Shown piece after piece: positions 7,350 to 14,879 of a DNA stretch of 64,000 nucleotides. The stretch is from Beijerinckiaceae bacterium (GTDB lineage Bacteria > Pseudomonadota > Alphaproteobacteria > Rhizobiales > Beijerinckiaceae). The stretch spans positions 1-64,000 of the forward strand of contig JAUXWZ010000067.1 in the NCBI GenBank assembly GCA_030684835.1, read 5' to 3'. The position numbers and the translations under genes are program-made. Position 1 is the stretch's first letter. Each line of letters begins with the position of its first letter. The notes beneath the pieces were generated by a model that saw nothing but the letters and a program-made list of their open reading frames with translations, ran no database searches and was not told the origin of the DNA.

Positions 7350-8251
7350 CGGCGCCGATGAAAGATCGCGCCAAAGGCGACGACTTCAATAGGAGAAAGC
7401 TCGAATGGCTTAGCCAGGTCCTGCGCGACCATTCCTTGCCGCGAATTGCCTTACACGTGGCGGTCGCGCTCGGCGATTACTTTAATCGCGGGAACATGGA
7501 GGCATGGCCCAGCCAATCGAAGCTCGCGACAGACTGCGGCCTGAGCCGCAATGGTGTCCGGAAGGGCATCAAAGCGCTGGAGGCGGGAGACCATCTTGCC
7601 GTTGTGCCGGGTCAGGGTCTCGGAAATTCCAGCCGTTACAAGTGGAACCTAAAGGGCCACGGCGGGTGCCCTTTCAACGCCGAGAAAGGGCCACAACCGT
7701 TGCCCTTTTCGGAAACTAAAAGGGCCACAGCGGTGAACGAAAAGGGCCACAGCGGTGTGCATGAAAGGGCCACAGCGGTGGCCACTAACCTTATGAATGA
7801 ACCTATTGAGGAACCTGTTGAATATATATCTCTCAAAGACGACGATCTCTTCGGCGAAAAAAAACACCAAGAAGCGCTGACCAAGTCACCGCCTCGGAAG
7901 TCTAAGCCGGACGCACCGGACGGCTTTGAGGAATTTTACGCCGCATATCCGAGAAGGGTTGAGCCGGATGATGCTCGAACTGCTTACGATCGTGTGATCC
8001 GCAAGGGCAAGGCGACGGCCGAGGAATTGCTCGCCGGAGCTATCCGCTACGCCAGCGAACGCGATGGGCAGGAACGGAAGTTCACGAAACACCCCGCAAC
8101 CTGGTTGAACAAGGGTTGCTGGGCCGACGAGCCCGCGCCGGCTGCGGCGCCCTACTCCAACGGCTTACGCCACGAACCCGCCATGTCGACGACTGAGCGG
8201 CTGCTGCGCCGTGTCCATGAGCGCCAGCACGCGCAACAGGAGGATTTATGA
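7346..8251 (+). CDS. Replication initiator-like protein with winged helix (lambda O-like layout)
   Basis: 301 residues. Residues 10-95 form a helix-turn-helix/winged-helix domain of the HTH_36 type (EAWPSQSKLATDCGLSRNGVRKGIKALE). Residues about 100-170 are a low-complexity linker whose DNA carries five iterons. Residues about 185-265 form a C-terminal domain common in phage replication proteins (FEEFYAAYPRR, KFTKHPATWLNKGCWADE). An N-terminal DNA-binding domain, iterons in the linker and a C-terminal helicase-loading part match lambda O and related phage initiators. The protein probably binds these iterons and opens the adjacent AT-rich tract. Its stop overlaps the next start. The family call is moderate; the layout is seen directly. 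Confidence 0.75.
   Translation: MTAPMKDRAKGDDFNRRKLEWLSQVLRDHSLPRIALHVAVALGDYFNRGNMEAWPSQSKLATDCGLSRNGVRKGIKALEAGDHLAVVPGQGLGNSSRYKWNLKGHGGCPFNAEKGPQPLPFSETKRATAVNEKGHSGVHERATAVATNLMNEPIEEPVEYISLKDDDLFGEKKHQEALTKSPPRKSKPDAPDGFEEFYAAYPRRVEPDDARTAYDRVIRKGKATAEELLAGAIRYASERDGQERKFTKHPATWLNKGCWADEPAPAAAPYSNGLRHEPAMSTTERLLRRVHERQHAQQEDL
7651..7780 (+). repeat. Five iterons inside the replication gene (candidate replication origin)
   Basis: Copies of AAAGGGCCACAGCGGTG start at 7651, 7685, 7719, 7741 and 7764. The last three are exact and the first two are variants (AAAGGGCCACGGCGGGTG, AAAGGGCCACAACCGTTG). Each of the first two is followed by an inverted GCCCTTT, giving AAAGGGC-10-GCCCTTT palindromes. 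Spacings are 34, 34, 22 and 23 bp. An AT-rich stretch follows at about 7796..7870 (with GAATATATATC), as expected for an unwinding element. Confidence 0.8.
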
Positions 8252-8997
8252 TGAATGCTCAATCAAAGCCGCTGACGCCTATCTCCCGCGCCGCACCGTC
8301 ACCCGCAAAAGCCGCACCGCCTACGATCGATAACGCAGCAATCATTCGACAAGCAGCCCAACCGCTGCGCGACGTTCGATTTACAGAACAGGCGTACGCG
8401 GCTGTGGCTCTCAAGACCGCCATGTTCGAGCAGCAACACGCCGACCGCGCATGCCGCAAATTGGTTCCTGGCATGGGGCGGGTTATCACGACGACCGCAC
8501 TGAATCTGGTGGAAACAGAATTCCGCGAGGTGCTGAACCGCCTCCCTGCGCTCCCCGATCTCGCCTCGGCCGAGAGACGAATAAACGCAGCGCTACAGGA
8601 ACCAGCCACAGAGGCGCATTTCGCCTTGTGCGCGGGGATCATGAGCGACGTGTTCCCAGGCAAATCGGGCGAAGGGGCCGCCGTCTACGCGGATCTGATG
8701 GCCTGCGTATTTGAGTTTCTGCCCGAAACTGACGACGGCACGAAGGTGCGGGAAATGCCATTTTGTGCAGTCGCGGCCGCGTTGCTCGACCTGTGCACAA
8801 CAAAGACTTTCCGTCCGACTATTGCGGAGGTCATCGAAAAGGCGCGGTCTCAACGCGATCGACTGCTTCGCGCGCAGAGGTGTATCGTGATAGTGCGCAA
8901 CGCGATCAACTTCACGACGGAATGGCTCGGGTCGATCGAGGAAAAGCGCGCACAGGCCGTTGACGTGCTCGACTCCGACCGCGAAGCGCGGGCATGA
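8248..8997 (+). CDS. Hypothetical protein after the initiator, possibly a helicase loader
   Basis: 249 residues starting inside the stop of the replication gene (ATGATGA). The first 35 residues are proline/alanine-rich. The rest is helical, with FALCAGIMSDVFPGKSGEGAA near 130 and a C-terminal FRPTIAEVIEKARSQRDRLLRA. The position after an O-like initiator and the (F/R)xPTxxEvxE motif with its trailing basic helix recall phage P-type helicase loaders. Sequence similarity is too weak for a firm call. No Walker A is visible, so it is not a DnaC-type ATPase. Confidence 0.6.
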   Translation: MMNAQSKPLTPISRAAPSPAKAAPPTIDNAAIIRQAAQPLRDVRFTEQAYAAVALKTAMFEQQHADRACRKLVPGMGRVITTTALNLVETEFREVLNRLPALPDLASAERRINAALQEPATEAHFALCAGIMSDVFPGKSGEGAAVYADLMACVFEFLPETDDGTKVREMPFCAVAAALLDLCTTKTFRPTIAEVIEKARSQRDRLLRAQRCIVIVRNAINFTTEWLGSIEEKRAQAVDVLDSDREARA

Positions 8998-9350
8998 CGA
9001 AGGACGATGAAGAAAAGGCGCGCCGGCACTGGCGTTGGCCTGTTTCGCGCATTGCGCTGGCTGCGCAACTCCATGGCGCCGGCTGGACGTTCGATGAAAT
9101 CGCGCGCCATCCGAACGTCGCCTCGACGGGATACAGCGTGCGACGCGCCCTCAAGCGCGCGGGTGTGGAGATTGACGACGGGCGTCGCGGGCGCACCATC
9201 CGCGTGATGATCCGTCATCCCGATCTTCCAGCTCTCGATGCGGCGGCGCAGACGCGGCGGATCGATCTGCCAGAGCTAATAGAAAGGTTGGTGCGGCTGC
9301 TCGCAGAAGAGCCCGCGCTGATCAGCAACGTATTCGACGACGGGAGGTGA
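8994..9350 (+). CDS. Small helix-turn-helix-like hypothetical protein
   Basis: 118 residues with ATGA overlap to the preceding gene. The first half (ALAAQLHGAGWTFDEIARHPNVASTGYSVRRALKRAGV) has the spacing of a helix-turn-helix like those of resolvase C-terminal or GcrA-like domains. The C-terminal half (LPELIERLVRLLAEEPALI) is helical. It could be a late-gene regulator or a DNA-binding accessory of replication. Neither can be shown. Confidence 0.6.
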   Translation: MTKDDEEKARRHWRWPVSRIALAAQLHGAGWTFDEIARHPNVASTGYSVRRALKRAGVEIDDGRRGRTIRVMIRHPDLPALDAAAQTRRIDLPELIERLVRLLAEEPALISNVFDDGR

Positions 9351-9352
9351 GC

Positions 9353-9658
9353 ATGACGCCCTCACGCCGCGCTCATTTGGAGTCGATGTGGTGCGTAGCG
9401 CTCGCCTATTTGGAATCCCTCAACCACATGCTTGAGACAGAGACGGCCACGATCGGATATGCAGACGCCGCAAAGATGGCCGAATGCACTAAAGACGCAA
9501 TGCGCCAGCGCGCTGTCCGTGGAACCGTGCCGAAGGTGCCGGGCCAGCCGCGAATCCAGCGCGAACTATTTGAGGCCGAACTGCGAAAGCAAGCGATCGC
9601 GCAGGCCATGATCGAAGCCGTGCAGGATTGGCCGGACGCGCCTTGTGTCACAGATTAA
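9353..9658 (+). CDS. Small hypothetical protein with AlpA/Cox-like helix-turn-helix
   Basis: 101 residues. The start is taken at the ATG 4 bases after GGGAGGTG; the track's GTG at 9347 lies inside that ribosome binding site. The middle (GYADAAKMAECTKDAMRQRAVRGTVPKVPGQPRI) looks like an excisionase or terminase-small-type helix-turn-helix with its wing. The N-terminal helix may be for dimerisation. Function unknown. A 76-bp gap follows and ends the tightly overlapping early gene string. Confidence 0.55.
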   Translation: MTPSRRAHLESMWCVALAYLESLNHMLETETATIGYADAAKMAECTKDAMRQRAVRGTVPKVPGQPRIQRELFEAELRKQAIAQAMIEAVQDWPDAPCVTD

Positions 9659-9737
9659 TTCGATCTTGTCACACCTTCGCGCGTGCGTCCGTTGCGCGCC
9701 TGCGGCAGAATTGCTTCAGTGATTTGGAGCGATCGTG

Positions 9738-9947
9738 ATGAGCGTCGACAATCAGTTTGAACAAACTATTCGCGCCGAAGAGCGCATGCGAATTCGCAAG
9801 ATCATAGCGAGCGCGAGCGCGCACCTCGTGCCTCTGGAAGCGATGACGCTGGCCCTTCGGACGAACCTGCGTGCTGACCAAGCCGAGAAGATCCTCGCGC
9901 AAACTGCAAAAGCCGTCTCAACAATCATCAGAGGGCCGCGCCTGTGA
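9738..9947 (+). CDS. Small hypothetical protein resembling the tail of phage head proteases
   Basis: 69 residues. The track starts one codon earlier. The segment AEERMRIRKIIASASAHLVPLEAMTLALRTNLRADQAEKIL reminds me of the C-terminal tail found in many S49/ClpP-type prohead proteases of alphaproteobacterial prophages, here as a free-standing protein. No protease domain is present in the element. The resemblance is from memory and untested. Its stop overlaps the next GTG start (GTGA). Confidence 0.45.
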   Translation: MSVDNQFEQTIRAEERMRIRKIIASASAHLVPLEAMTLALRTNLRADQAEKILAQTAKAVSTIIRGPRL

Positions 9948-10918
9948 AAAAGCTTCTCGACATGATCCGCGGCGACAGAAACACCAGCAATACAAGCCAC
10001 GAATTGCGCCAGGCGATCGATGTGGCTGAACAGAACGTGACCAGGGCCGAAGGCCTGCTCACGCAGGCGCGCGAGTCCTACGAGTCCTCGCTGCTCGACC
10101 CTGACGAAAAGGCGAGCATCGCCGCGCACCGGACACTCAGCGATATGCAGGTGCGCCTCGACCGCGCGCGCATCCTGGCTGAGAAGCTCAGAGCCGAACT
10201 GGCAGAGGTGGAAGCCGAAGAGGCCGAGGCCGAGCGCCAAACGCAATTCGAGGCGGCCACGAAACTCGCAAATGACGCCAAGGCGGCACTCCTGAAATAT
10301 CCCGCAGCCGCACACGCCGTTGCTGCAATCATTTTCAAGAAAGTTAGGGCCGACGTCGCCATTGCCGCAGCAAACAAAAACCCTCCGAAGGGCGCCGAGC
10401 TTATCGCCTATCCCGAGCACGAACTTCGCGGACTTCCGGCTGACCATCGCGTGATCGTCGACGAGCGCATTGAGGACGCAGGCTGGTGGTTTGCCGACGG
10501 ACGCGGGCGCGTCGAAGAGTCCCTGATCAAAGAAATTGAACACCACAACGGCAAGAGCTTCGTTAACATCAAAATGCGGGGCTACGAGGCTAAACGCGTC
10601 GCGGTCGAACGCCGGAAGCGGCTGGTCACGACGTTTCTGCCGCGCCGGGACGGCTATCATCCCGAAGGACTCTCGATGGCGGTGCGGCTGCCCGGCTTGA
10701 AGCCCGGCGAAGCCCCCATCTGGAACGGCTGGGGCGACTTCACACCGGAAACCGAAGACGATCCGAGGTTCTTGGAATTCGTTGAATCCGTTGAGGCGAG
10801 TTGGCGCGAGAAGCCGTCAGACCCGCGCGGCCCTCGCGGCGAAGAGCGCGAAGTTTCCTGGCTGAGTGAAGATGAAGCGGCCGACAGGGAGGCGCTCGCC
10901 CACACGCTAAACCTCTAA
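9944..10918 (+). CDS. Coiled-coil hypothetical protein
   Basis: 324 residues starting at a GTG that overlaps the previous stop. Residues about 20-115 form a long Glu/Ala/Arg-rich coiled coil (ARILAEKLRAELAEVEAEEAEAE). The C-terminal half (GAELIAYPEHELRGLPADHRVIVDERIEDAGWW onwards) is a globular region without a recognised fold. The last 40 residues are acidic and charged. A coiled coil upstream of tail genes could be a scaffold or structural accessory, but nothing in the sequence fixes that. Confidence 0.6.
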   Translation: MKKLLDMIRGDRNTSNTSHELRQAIDVAEQNVTRAEGLLTQARESYESSLLDPDEKASIAAHRTLSDMQVRLDRARILAEKLRAELAEVEAEEAEAERQTQFEAATKLANDAKAALLKYPAAAHAVAAIIFKKVRADVAIAAANKNPPKGAELIAYPEHELRGLPADHRVIVDERIEDAGWWFADGRGRVEESLIKEIEHHNGKSFVNIKMRGYEAKRVAVERRKRLVTTFLPRRDGYHPEGLSMAVRLPGLKPGEAPIWNGWGDFTPETEDDPRFLEFVESVEASWREKPSDPRGPRGEEREVSWLSEDEAADREALAHTLNL

Positions 10919-10960
10919 TCGCCCGGGTGCCTCGCCGGCCTTCGCTGAGGCAAGGTCTTG

Positions 10961-11038
10961 AACGTGAGGCGGCTCACTGGTGAGCGGCGCCGCCTCGCGA
11001 GGCGGCCGGGAGGAAGCCCAGCGCTGCCTCCCGGCCGC
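10961..11038 (+). promoter_or_regulatory. Strongly folded intergenic region before the tail genes
   Basis: The 157-bp gap between the coiled-coil gene and the tail genes contains GTGAG...CTCAC repeats, an 18-bp perfect palindrome (GCCGCCTCGCGAGGCGGC, 10989..11006) and an overlapping 12-bp stem-loop (11002..11013 with 11027..11038, loop 13). The stems share bases and are mutually exclusive, as in attenuators. No U-tract follows, so a simple terminator is unlikely. Confidence 0.55.
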
Positions 11039-11075
11039 AAGCCCAGGCGCAAATTAATGGACGCAGGATGAACCG

Positions 11076-11324
11076 ATGATCCAACTGCGCACGCCCGTCA
11101 CGTTCGCAAACCAGGTCTACACGACCTTTCCCGTGCAGCCGCCGTGCGAGGAAGCGCTGCGCCGCTTCACGGCGATCACGCGGGCGGGAGGCGGAATAGA
11201 AACAGCATGGATCGCGTTTGCGGCCGCACAGGCGGGATGGCCAACAGAGGCCGTCCGCAAGATCAGATCATCCGACTTTGCACAGATCGTCAAAGCTTAT
11301 CGAGAGAACAACCATGAACGATGA
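11076..11324 (+). CDS. Small tail-module protein, possibly a tail tube/chaperone accessory
   Basis: 82 residues just before the tail assembly chaperone, whose start it overlaps by 11 bases. The pattern MIQLRTPVTFANQVYTTFPVQPPCEEALRRF begins like proteins of the Phage_TAC group (a strand followed by a helix). The overlap with the next gene argues for coupling. No firm family assignment can be made. Confidence 0.55.
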   Translation: MIQLRTPVTFANQVYTTFPVQPPCEEALRRFTAITRAGGGIETAWIAFAAAQAGWPTEAVRKIRSSDFAQIVKAYRENNHER

Positions 11325-11637
11325 AGCACACTCCGAAAGCACGCCAACGCCCGCCCCTCGTTTTGTCGACACAGGCAAGGCCCGCACCAAGACGGTGATG
11401 CTTGAATGGCCTGTCGAATTCGACGGCAAGGTGTGGTCGGAAATCACCATTCGCAGGCTCACCGCCGCAGAGGTTGACATGTTCGTCGAGGATGCACGCG
11501 AGGCCGGCGCAAAGGCGCGACTGCCGATGTTCGATGCGCCCTTCGATGTGCTGGACGCGCTCGACAGTGACGACGCTGAAAATCTCAACCGCGAGGCCGA
11601 GCCTTTTTTGCCCTTGGCGTTCCGGGCGCGCGAATAG
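11314..11637 (+). CDS. Phage tail assembly chaperone (P2 gpE / Mu gp41-like)
   Basis: 107 residues from the ATG at 11314; the track's longer start at 11218 overlaps the upstream gene in a frame without homology. The core VMLEWPVEFDGKVWSEITIRRLTAAEVDMF is the typical TAC_7-type beginning (strand, DGkv, IxxR). These chaperones bind the tape measure protein during tail assembly in Myo- and Siphovirus-type phages. A slippery heptamer TTTTTTG near the 3' end, in the correct frame, allows a -1 frameshift into a downstream extension, just before the tape measure gene. This is the standard organisation. Confidence 0.8.
   Translation: MNDEAHSESTPTPAPRFVDTGKARTKTVMLEWPVEFDGKVWSEITIRRLTAAEVDMFVEDAREAGAKARLPMFDAPFDVLDALDSDDAENLNREAEPFLPLAFRARE
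11604..11610 (+). promoter_or_regulatory. Programmed -1 ribosomal frameshift site TTTTTTG
   Basis: The heptamer T-TTT-TTG is in the correct register relative to the chaperone frame (CCT TTT TTG). After slipping one base back, the frame reads TTT TTT GCC and stays open to the stop at 11769..11771. The same slippery sequence is used in the phage P2 gene E. An inverted repeat GCGCTC...GAGCGC lies 27 bases downstream. Confidence 0.75.
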
Positions 11638-11771
11638 CGCTCGCAGATCCCCGGAGCGCAATCGCCATGACAGCCTCTACCCTGTCGACACCGATCCCCT
11701 TCTTCCTCGCGCAGGATTGGCGTGAGTTCGCGTCGTGGCATTCCCGAGCCCTTGATCTTCGGAGGTTCTGA
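11610..11771 (+). CDS. Frameshift extension of the tail assembly chaperone (E' part)
   Basis: Codons read after the -1 slip at 11604..11610, ending at a TGA that overlaps the ATG of the tape measure gene. The fused product would have about 152 residues. The frame also contains an ATG at 11667 that would give a free 34-residue peptide (MTASTLSTPIPFF...). The end FLAQDWREFASWHSRALDLRRF fits the small GpE'-type extensions, which carry a conserved tryptophan helix. It has no obvious ribosome binding site of its own, supporting translation through frameshifting. Confidence 0.65.
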   Translation, partial: ALGVPGARIALADPRSAIAMTASTLSTPIPFFLAQDWREFASWHSRALDLRRF

Positions 11772-14065
11772 TGGCCGGAAATAACGTGGTCGCCAATCTG
11801 GTTCTGCGGCTTGTGGATCAAGTCAGCGACCCGGCGAAAGGCGTTGCCGGTTCTCTCAAGAACCTCGGCAACGTCGCCGGGAAGCAGAGCCTTCAAAATC
11901 GCCGCGCGAACCTGCTTTCGCCGGAGGGCGGCGCTCTGGCCATCGCGCGCATGAAGGCGCTCGATAAGGAGACGGCGAGATTCGGCAAGCGATACGAAAT
12001 CGCCGCGGCGAAAAACGGGAAGTCGTGGTCGACAAATCTCGCCGCCACAAGCGCCATGATCGCGGCGCAAGGCAAGGCGCTGGATTCAGCGGGTCGCAAG
12101 GCTGCGACGACGGCAACGCATTTTCGAGCGACGTCCGCCGCCGCGCACGGCGCCATGTATACGTTGTCGAAAGTGCAGCGCGCTCCGCTTTCGACGGTTT
12201 CTTTGGGGCCGGTGACGCCGAGCGAAACATCGCGCCGCGCGGCCGAACAGGGCAAGCAGCGGGCCTCCACATGGGTCGCAGCTCAAGGCGCTGCGGCGGG
12301 CGCTGCTGCTGCTGCGTCTCGGGGCGGCGGCGGAGGCGGAGGCGACGATGAGGACGGCAAAAGACGCGGGCGCAGGGTAGGCGGCGTCGCCGGCGGCGTC
12401 GGCGCGGGCGGAACGGCTGCTGCAGTCTGGACGCTAGCTAAGAAGCGTGCCGAGGCGGAACGGCGCATGACCCGCGCAGCTATCAGCGCAGGCCTTGAGC
12501 ATGGGCGCGTGCCGGGCGAAGTCTCAAAGACTTATGCCGAGTTTCGCCAACAAGCGACCGACATGGGCGTCGAGGTCGGATTCATCCAGGACGGATTCGA
12601 GGCGCTAATTACGCTGGGCCGGTCCTGGGAGGAGGCTCGACGCGAGGCTCGGACTGTTGCGCAAGCAGCGCACACCTACGACACGTCCGCCGAAGACATG
12701 GCCCGTACGCTCGATACGGTGGCCGAAAATCTGGACATGAAGAGCGGTTCGGATCGCGAGGCCGGGCTGAAATCGATCGTCGGCGGCGGCCGCAGCGGCA
12801 CGTTCGAAATCAAGGACGTTGCGAAGAACTTTCCCGAATTGGCGCCAAAAGCGAAAGCCGCAGGCTACAAGGGTAACGAGCACCTACAGCAATTCCTCGC
12901 CAAACTACAGCTAATCAACGAGCGAACGAACAACGCCTCGACCACGACGACACAGATGTCGCGTCTGCTCGACGAATTGAACTCGCCGCAGGCGCAGAAG
13001 CGATTTCAGAAGGCGGGCGTTAATCTGACGGAAGGGATCGAGCGCGGCGTCAAGGAAGGCAAGACGAGGCTCGACGCCTATCTTGACGTGCTGCGCAAGG
13101 CCACGGGCGGCGACGAGAACAATCTGAATAAGTACATCGTCAACACGCAGGCGCGCGATGGCGCGCGGGCTTTGCTCAACCTGCAGTCGTATCTTGAGAA
13201 GATCAAGGAGGTGGCGGAGCGTTCCCAGACCGGGCTCGAACAGGACGCGAAGCTGCTCGACGATCACAAGAAAAACATGGAATCGTTCGGCCGCGCGCTT
13301 GGCGATCTGGGTGACGAAATCGGCAAGGTGGCGGTGAAAGCGACGCCCTTTGTCCAGCGGCTCACGGACAGCTTCCGGCTTCTGTCCGGCAATATGTCCA
13401 ACGAAGAGCGCGAGAAGGTTCTGAAGAATCGCACCAAAAGCAGTGATCCTGTTACGCGTTTCTGGGCCAGCCGCTCCCTGACTGAACTCGAGAAGCGCAT
13501 GGGGCGCGGCCGCGACTTCACATTGGGCCAACCGGGCCACCGGCTTTCGCCCACCGGCATCCCCGTCGAGAACGGCGGCTTTTTCCAGCCGTCAGACTCG
13601 ATGAATCGTCTAGCCACCAAATCCATTGAAGAAGGGATGAAGCGCAGCCCTTTGCCATCGGTGCGTTCCGGCCGCGTCACTGGCCAGGCTGGACTCTATC
13701 CAGGCGCATTGTCGCCGGGCAGCATATCCGCGGCTCCCTTTCTGGCACCAACATCAACGATGCCGGGCGTGCCGCCGTTGCCACCCATGCGGCCGAAGGT
13801 CGACAAGAGCGAACTCGACTCCGCGAGCAATGTCTTCGATCACATCAACACCATGCTTGACGAGGTGAACGGCAAGACGACGACGCCGCACATCAACGCG
13901 GAGTCAATCAAGCGGGCGCACGACCTCCTGCGCGAGTTCCTGAACGATCTCAATCGCGCCGATCAGGGAATGAAGAGCCTAGGAAGCGGGGCGCAGAAAA
14001 CGCTCCAGCCCGGCGGCCGGGTCCGCGAAGCCTTCCGCGCTGGCAACTTCGACCAAGGCAGCTGA
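11771..14065 (+). CDS. Phage tail tape measure protein
   Basis: 764 residues. The N-terminus (MAGNNVVANLVLRLVDQVSDPAKG) is typical of tape measure proteins. A helical region follows, then a poly-glycine hinge near residue 185 (RGGGGGGGDDEDG) and a hydrophobic Gly/Ala stretch near 203-223. The TP901-type core begins near 240 (MGVEVGFIQDGFEALITLGRSWEEA). The C-terminal 200 residues are proline-rich and then helical. It sets tail length and plugs the tail tube. By the usual rule of thumb (about 1.5 angstrom per residue) it would span roughly 115 nm at most. It begins inside the stop of the chaperone extension. It is the largest gene of the element and intact. Confidence 0.88.
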   Translation: MAGNNVVANLVLRLVDQVSDPAKGVAGSLKNLGNVAGKQSLQNRRANLLSPEGGALAIARMKALDKETARFGKRYEIAAAKNGKSWSTNLAATSAMIAAQGKALDSAGRKAATTATHFRATSAAAHGAMYTLSKVQRAPLSTVSLGPVTPSETSRRAAEQGKQRASTWVAAQGAAAGAAAAASRGGGGGGGDDEDGKRRGRRVGGVAGGVGAGGTAAAVWTLAKKRAEAERRMTRAAISAGLEHGRVPGEVSKTYAEFRQQATDMGVEVGFIQDGFEALITLGRSWEEARREARTVAQAAHTYDTSAEDMARTLDTVAENLDMKSGSDREAGLKSIVGGGRSGTFEIKDVAKNFPELAPKAKAAGYKGNEHLQQFLAKLQLINERTNNASTTTTQMSRLLDELNSPQAQKRFQKAGVNLTEGIERGVKEGKTRLDAYLDVLRKATGGDENNLNKYIVNTQARDGARALLNLQSYLEKIKEVAERSQTGLEQDAKLLDDHKKNMESFGRALGDLGDEIGKVAVKATPFVQRLTDSFRLLSGNMSNEEREKVLKNRTKSSDPVTRFWASRSLTELEKRMGRGRDFTLGQPGHRLSPTGIPVENGGFFQPSDSMNRLATKSIEEGMKRSPLPSVRSGRVTGQAGLYPGALSPGSISAAPFLAPTSTMPGVPPLPPMRPKVDKSELDSASNVFDHINTMLDEVNGKTTTPHINAESIKRAHDLLREFLNDLNRADQGMKSLGSGAQKTLQPGGRVREAFRAGNFDQGS

Positions 14066-14075
14066 GGGGGATTGA

Positions 14076-14879
14076 ATGGCTCGACGCTCCCTCACCCTGC
14101 GCGCGACGGCAATTCACGAAAGCGGCCATGTTTCGTGCGCGTGGCACTATGGCATCCCGATCGCGCATGCATCGATCGTCCCAGAAGATTCGGCCCTCGG
14201 GCATGTGCAGATCGCGCCGGGCCGTGAGAAGGGCCCGCCGTCGGGCCGCACGTTCTTCGAACATATGGCGGTGATCTATTTCGCCGGCGGAGCGGCGCAG
14301 CGCATCTACAACCCACGATCGGGCCTCAAGCAGGCCTGCCGCAAGGATCACGAGGAAGCCGCCCGCCTCGCTGGGGTGTTGTGCCTGTCGCCCGACACTG
14401 AGCGCGCCTGGCTGCGTTGTGGGGCGCTGATGGCCCGCGACATCGTGCAGGCCAGATGGTCAGTGGTGGAGGCCCTTGCCAGCGCCCTGGAGGCCCTACG
14501 CGTGATCCCCGGGGACGAAGCCTTCCGCATCTGCGACGAGGCTGCTGCGCGCAATGACGCGGCCCATACAACGTCGCCGCCCGAGCGCATTCCCTCCGAC
14601 CTTGAGTTAGAGGCGTACGTCGCAGCGCGACGTGCACGCCGCGCCCAACGCCGGGACGTCGATGCGGCGATCTCCCGTGCGTGGATCGATCGCGCCGCAA
14701 CCGGGGAAGGTTCGCCCGGTGAAGTCAAGTCTATCCTCATCGCCGCCGCAGAGAGCATGACGGGCGCGTTCAAGCATGAAGACTTCGCCGCGCGCCTCGA
14801 AGCCATGATCGCCGAACGTCAACAGCTCGCCTGTCGCGGCTGGCGCCCTGTCGTCGACACAATGAAGGAGACCACATGA
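14076..14879 (+). CDS. Orphan M41-type (FtsH-like) zinc peptidase domain protein
   Basis: 267 residues. The N-terminus TAIHESGHVSCAWHYGIPIAHASIVP matches the zinc-binding HExxH region of FtsH proteases (AxHExGHAxxA...V.IxP), and ALGHVQI follows as in FtsH (ALGxTx). A later AGGAAQRIYN...CRKDHEEAARLAG aligns with the FtsH segment that supplies the third zinc ligand, here Asp in KDHEEA. No AAA ATPase domain or membrane helix is present. The gene lies between the tape measure and the minor-tail-Z-like gene, so it may process a virion protein or a host factor. Its stop overlaps the next start (ATGA). Confidence 0.7.
   Translation: MARRSLTLRATAIHESGHVSCAWHYGIPIAHASIVPEDSALGHVQIAPGREKGPPSGRTFFEHMAVIYFAGGAAQRIYNPRSGLKQACRKDHEEAARLAGVLCLSPDTERAWLRCGALMARDIVQARWSVVEALASALEALRVIPGDEAFRICDEAAARNDAAHTTSPPERIPSDLELEAYVAARRARRAQRRDVDAAISRAWIDRAATGEGSPGEVKSILIAAAESMTGAFKHEDFAARLEAMIAERQQLACRGWRPVVDTMKETT

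Noticed and set aside
8259-8663. 134-residue minus-strand ORF within the replication region
   Set aside because: Shadow of the overlapping rightward genes, which are linked by start/stop overlaps.
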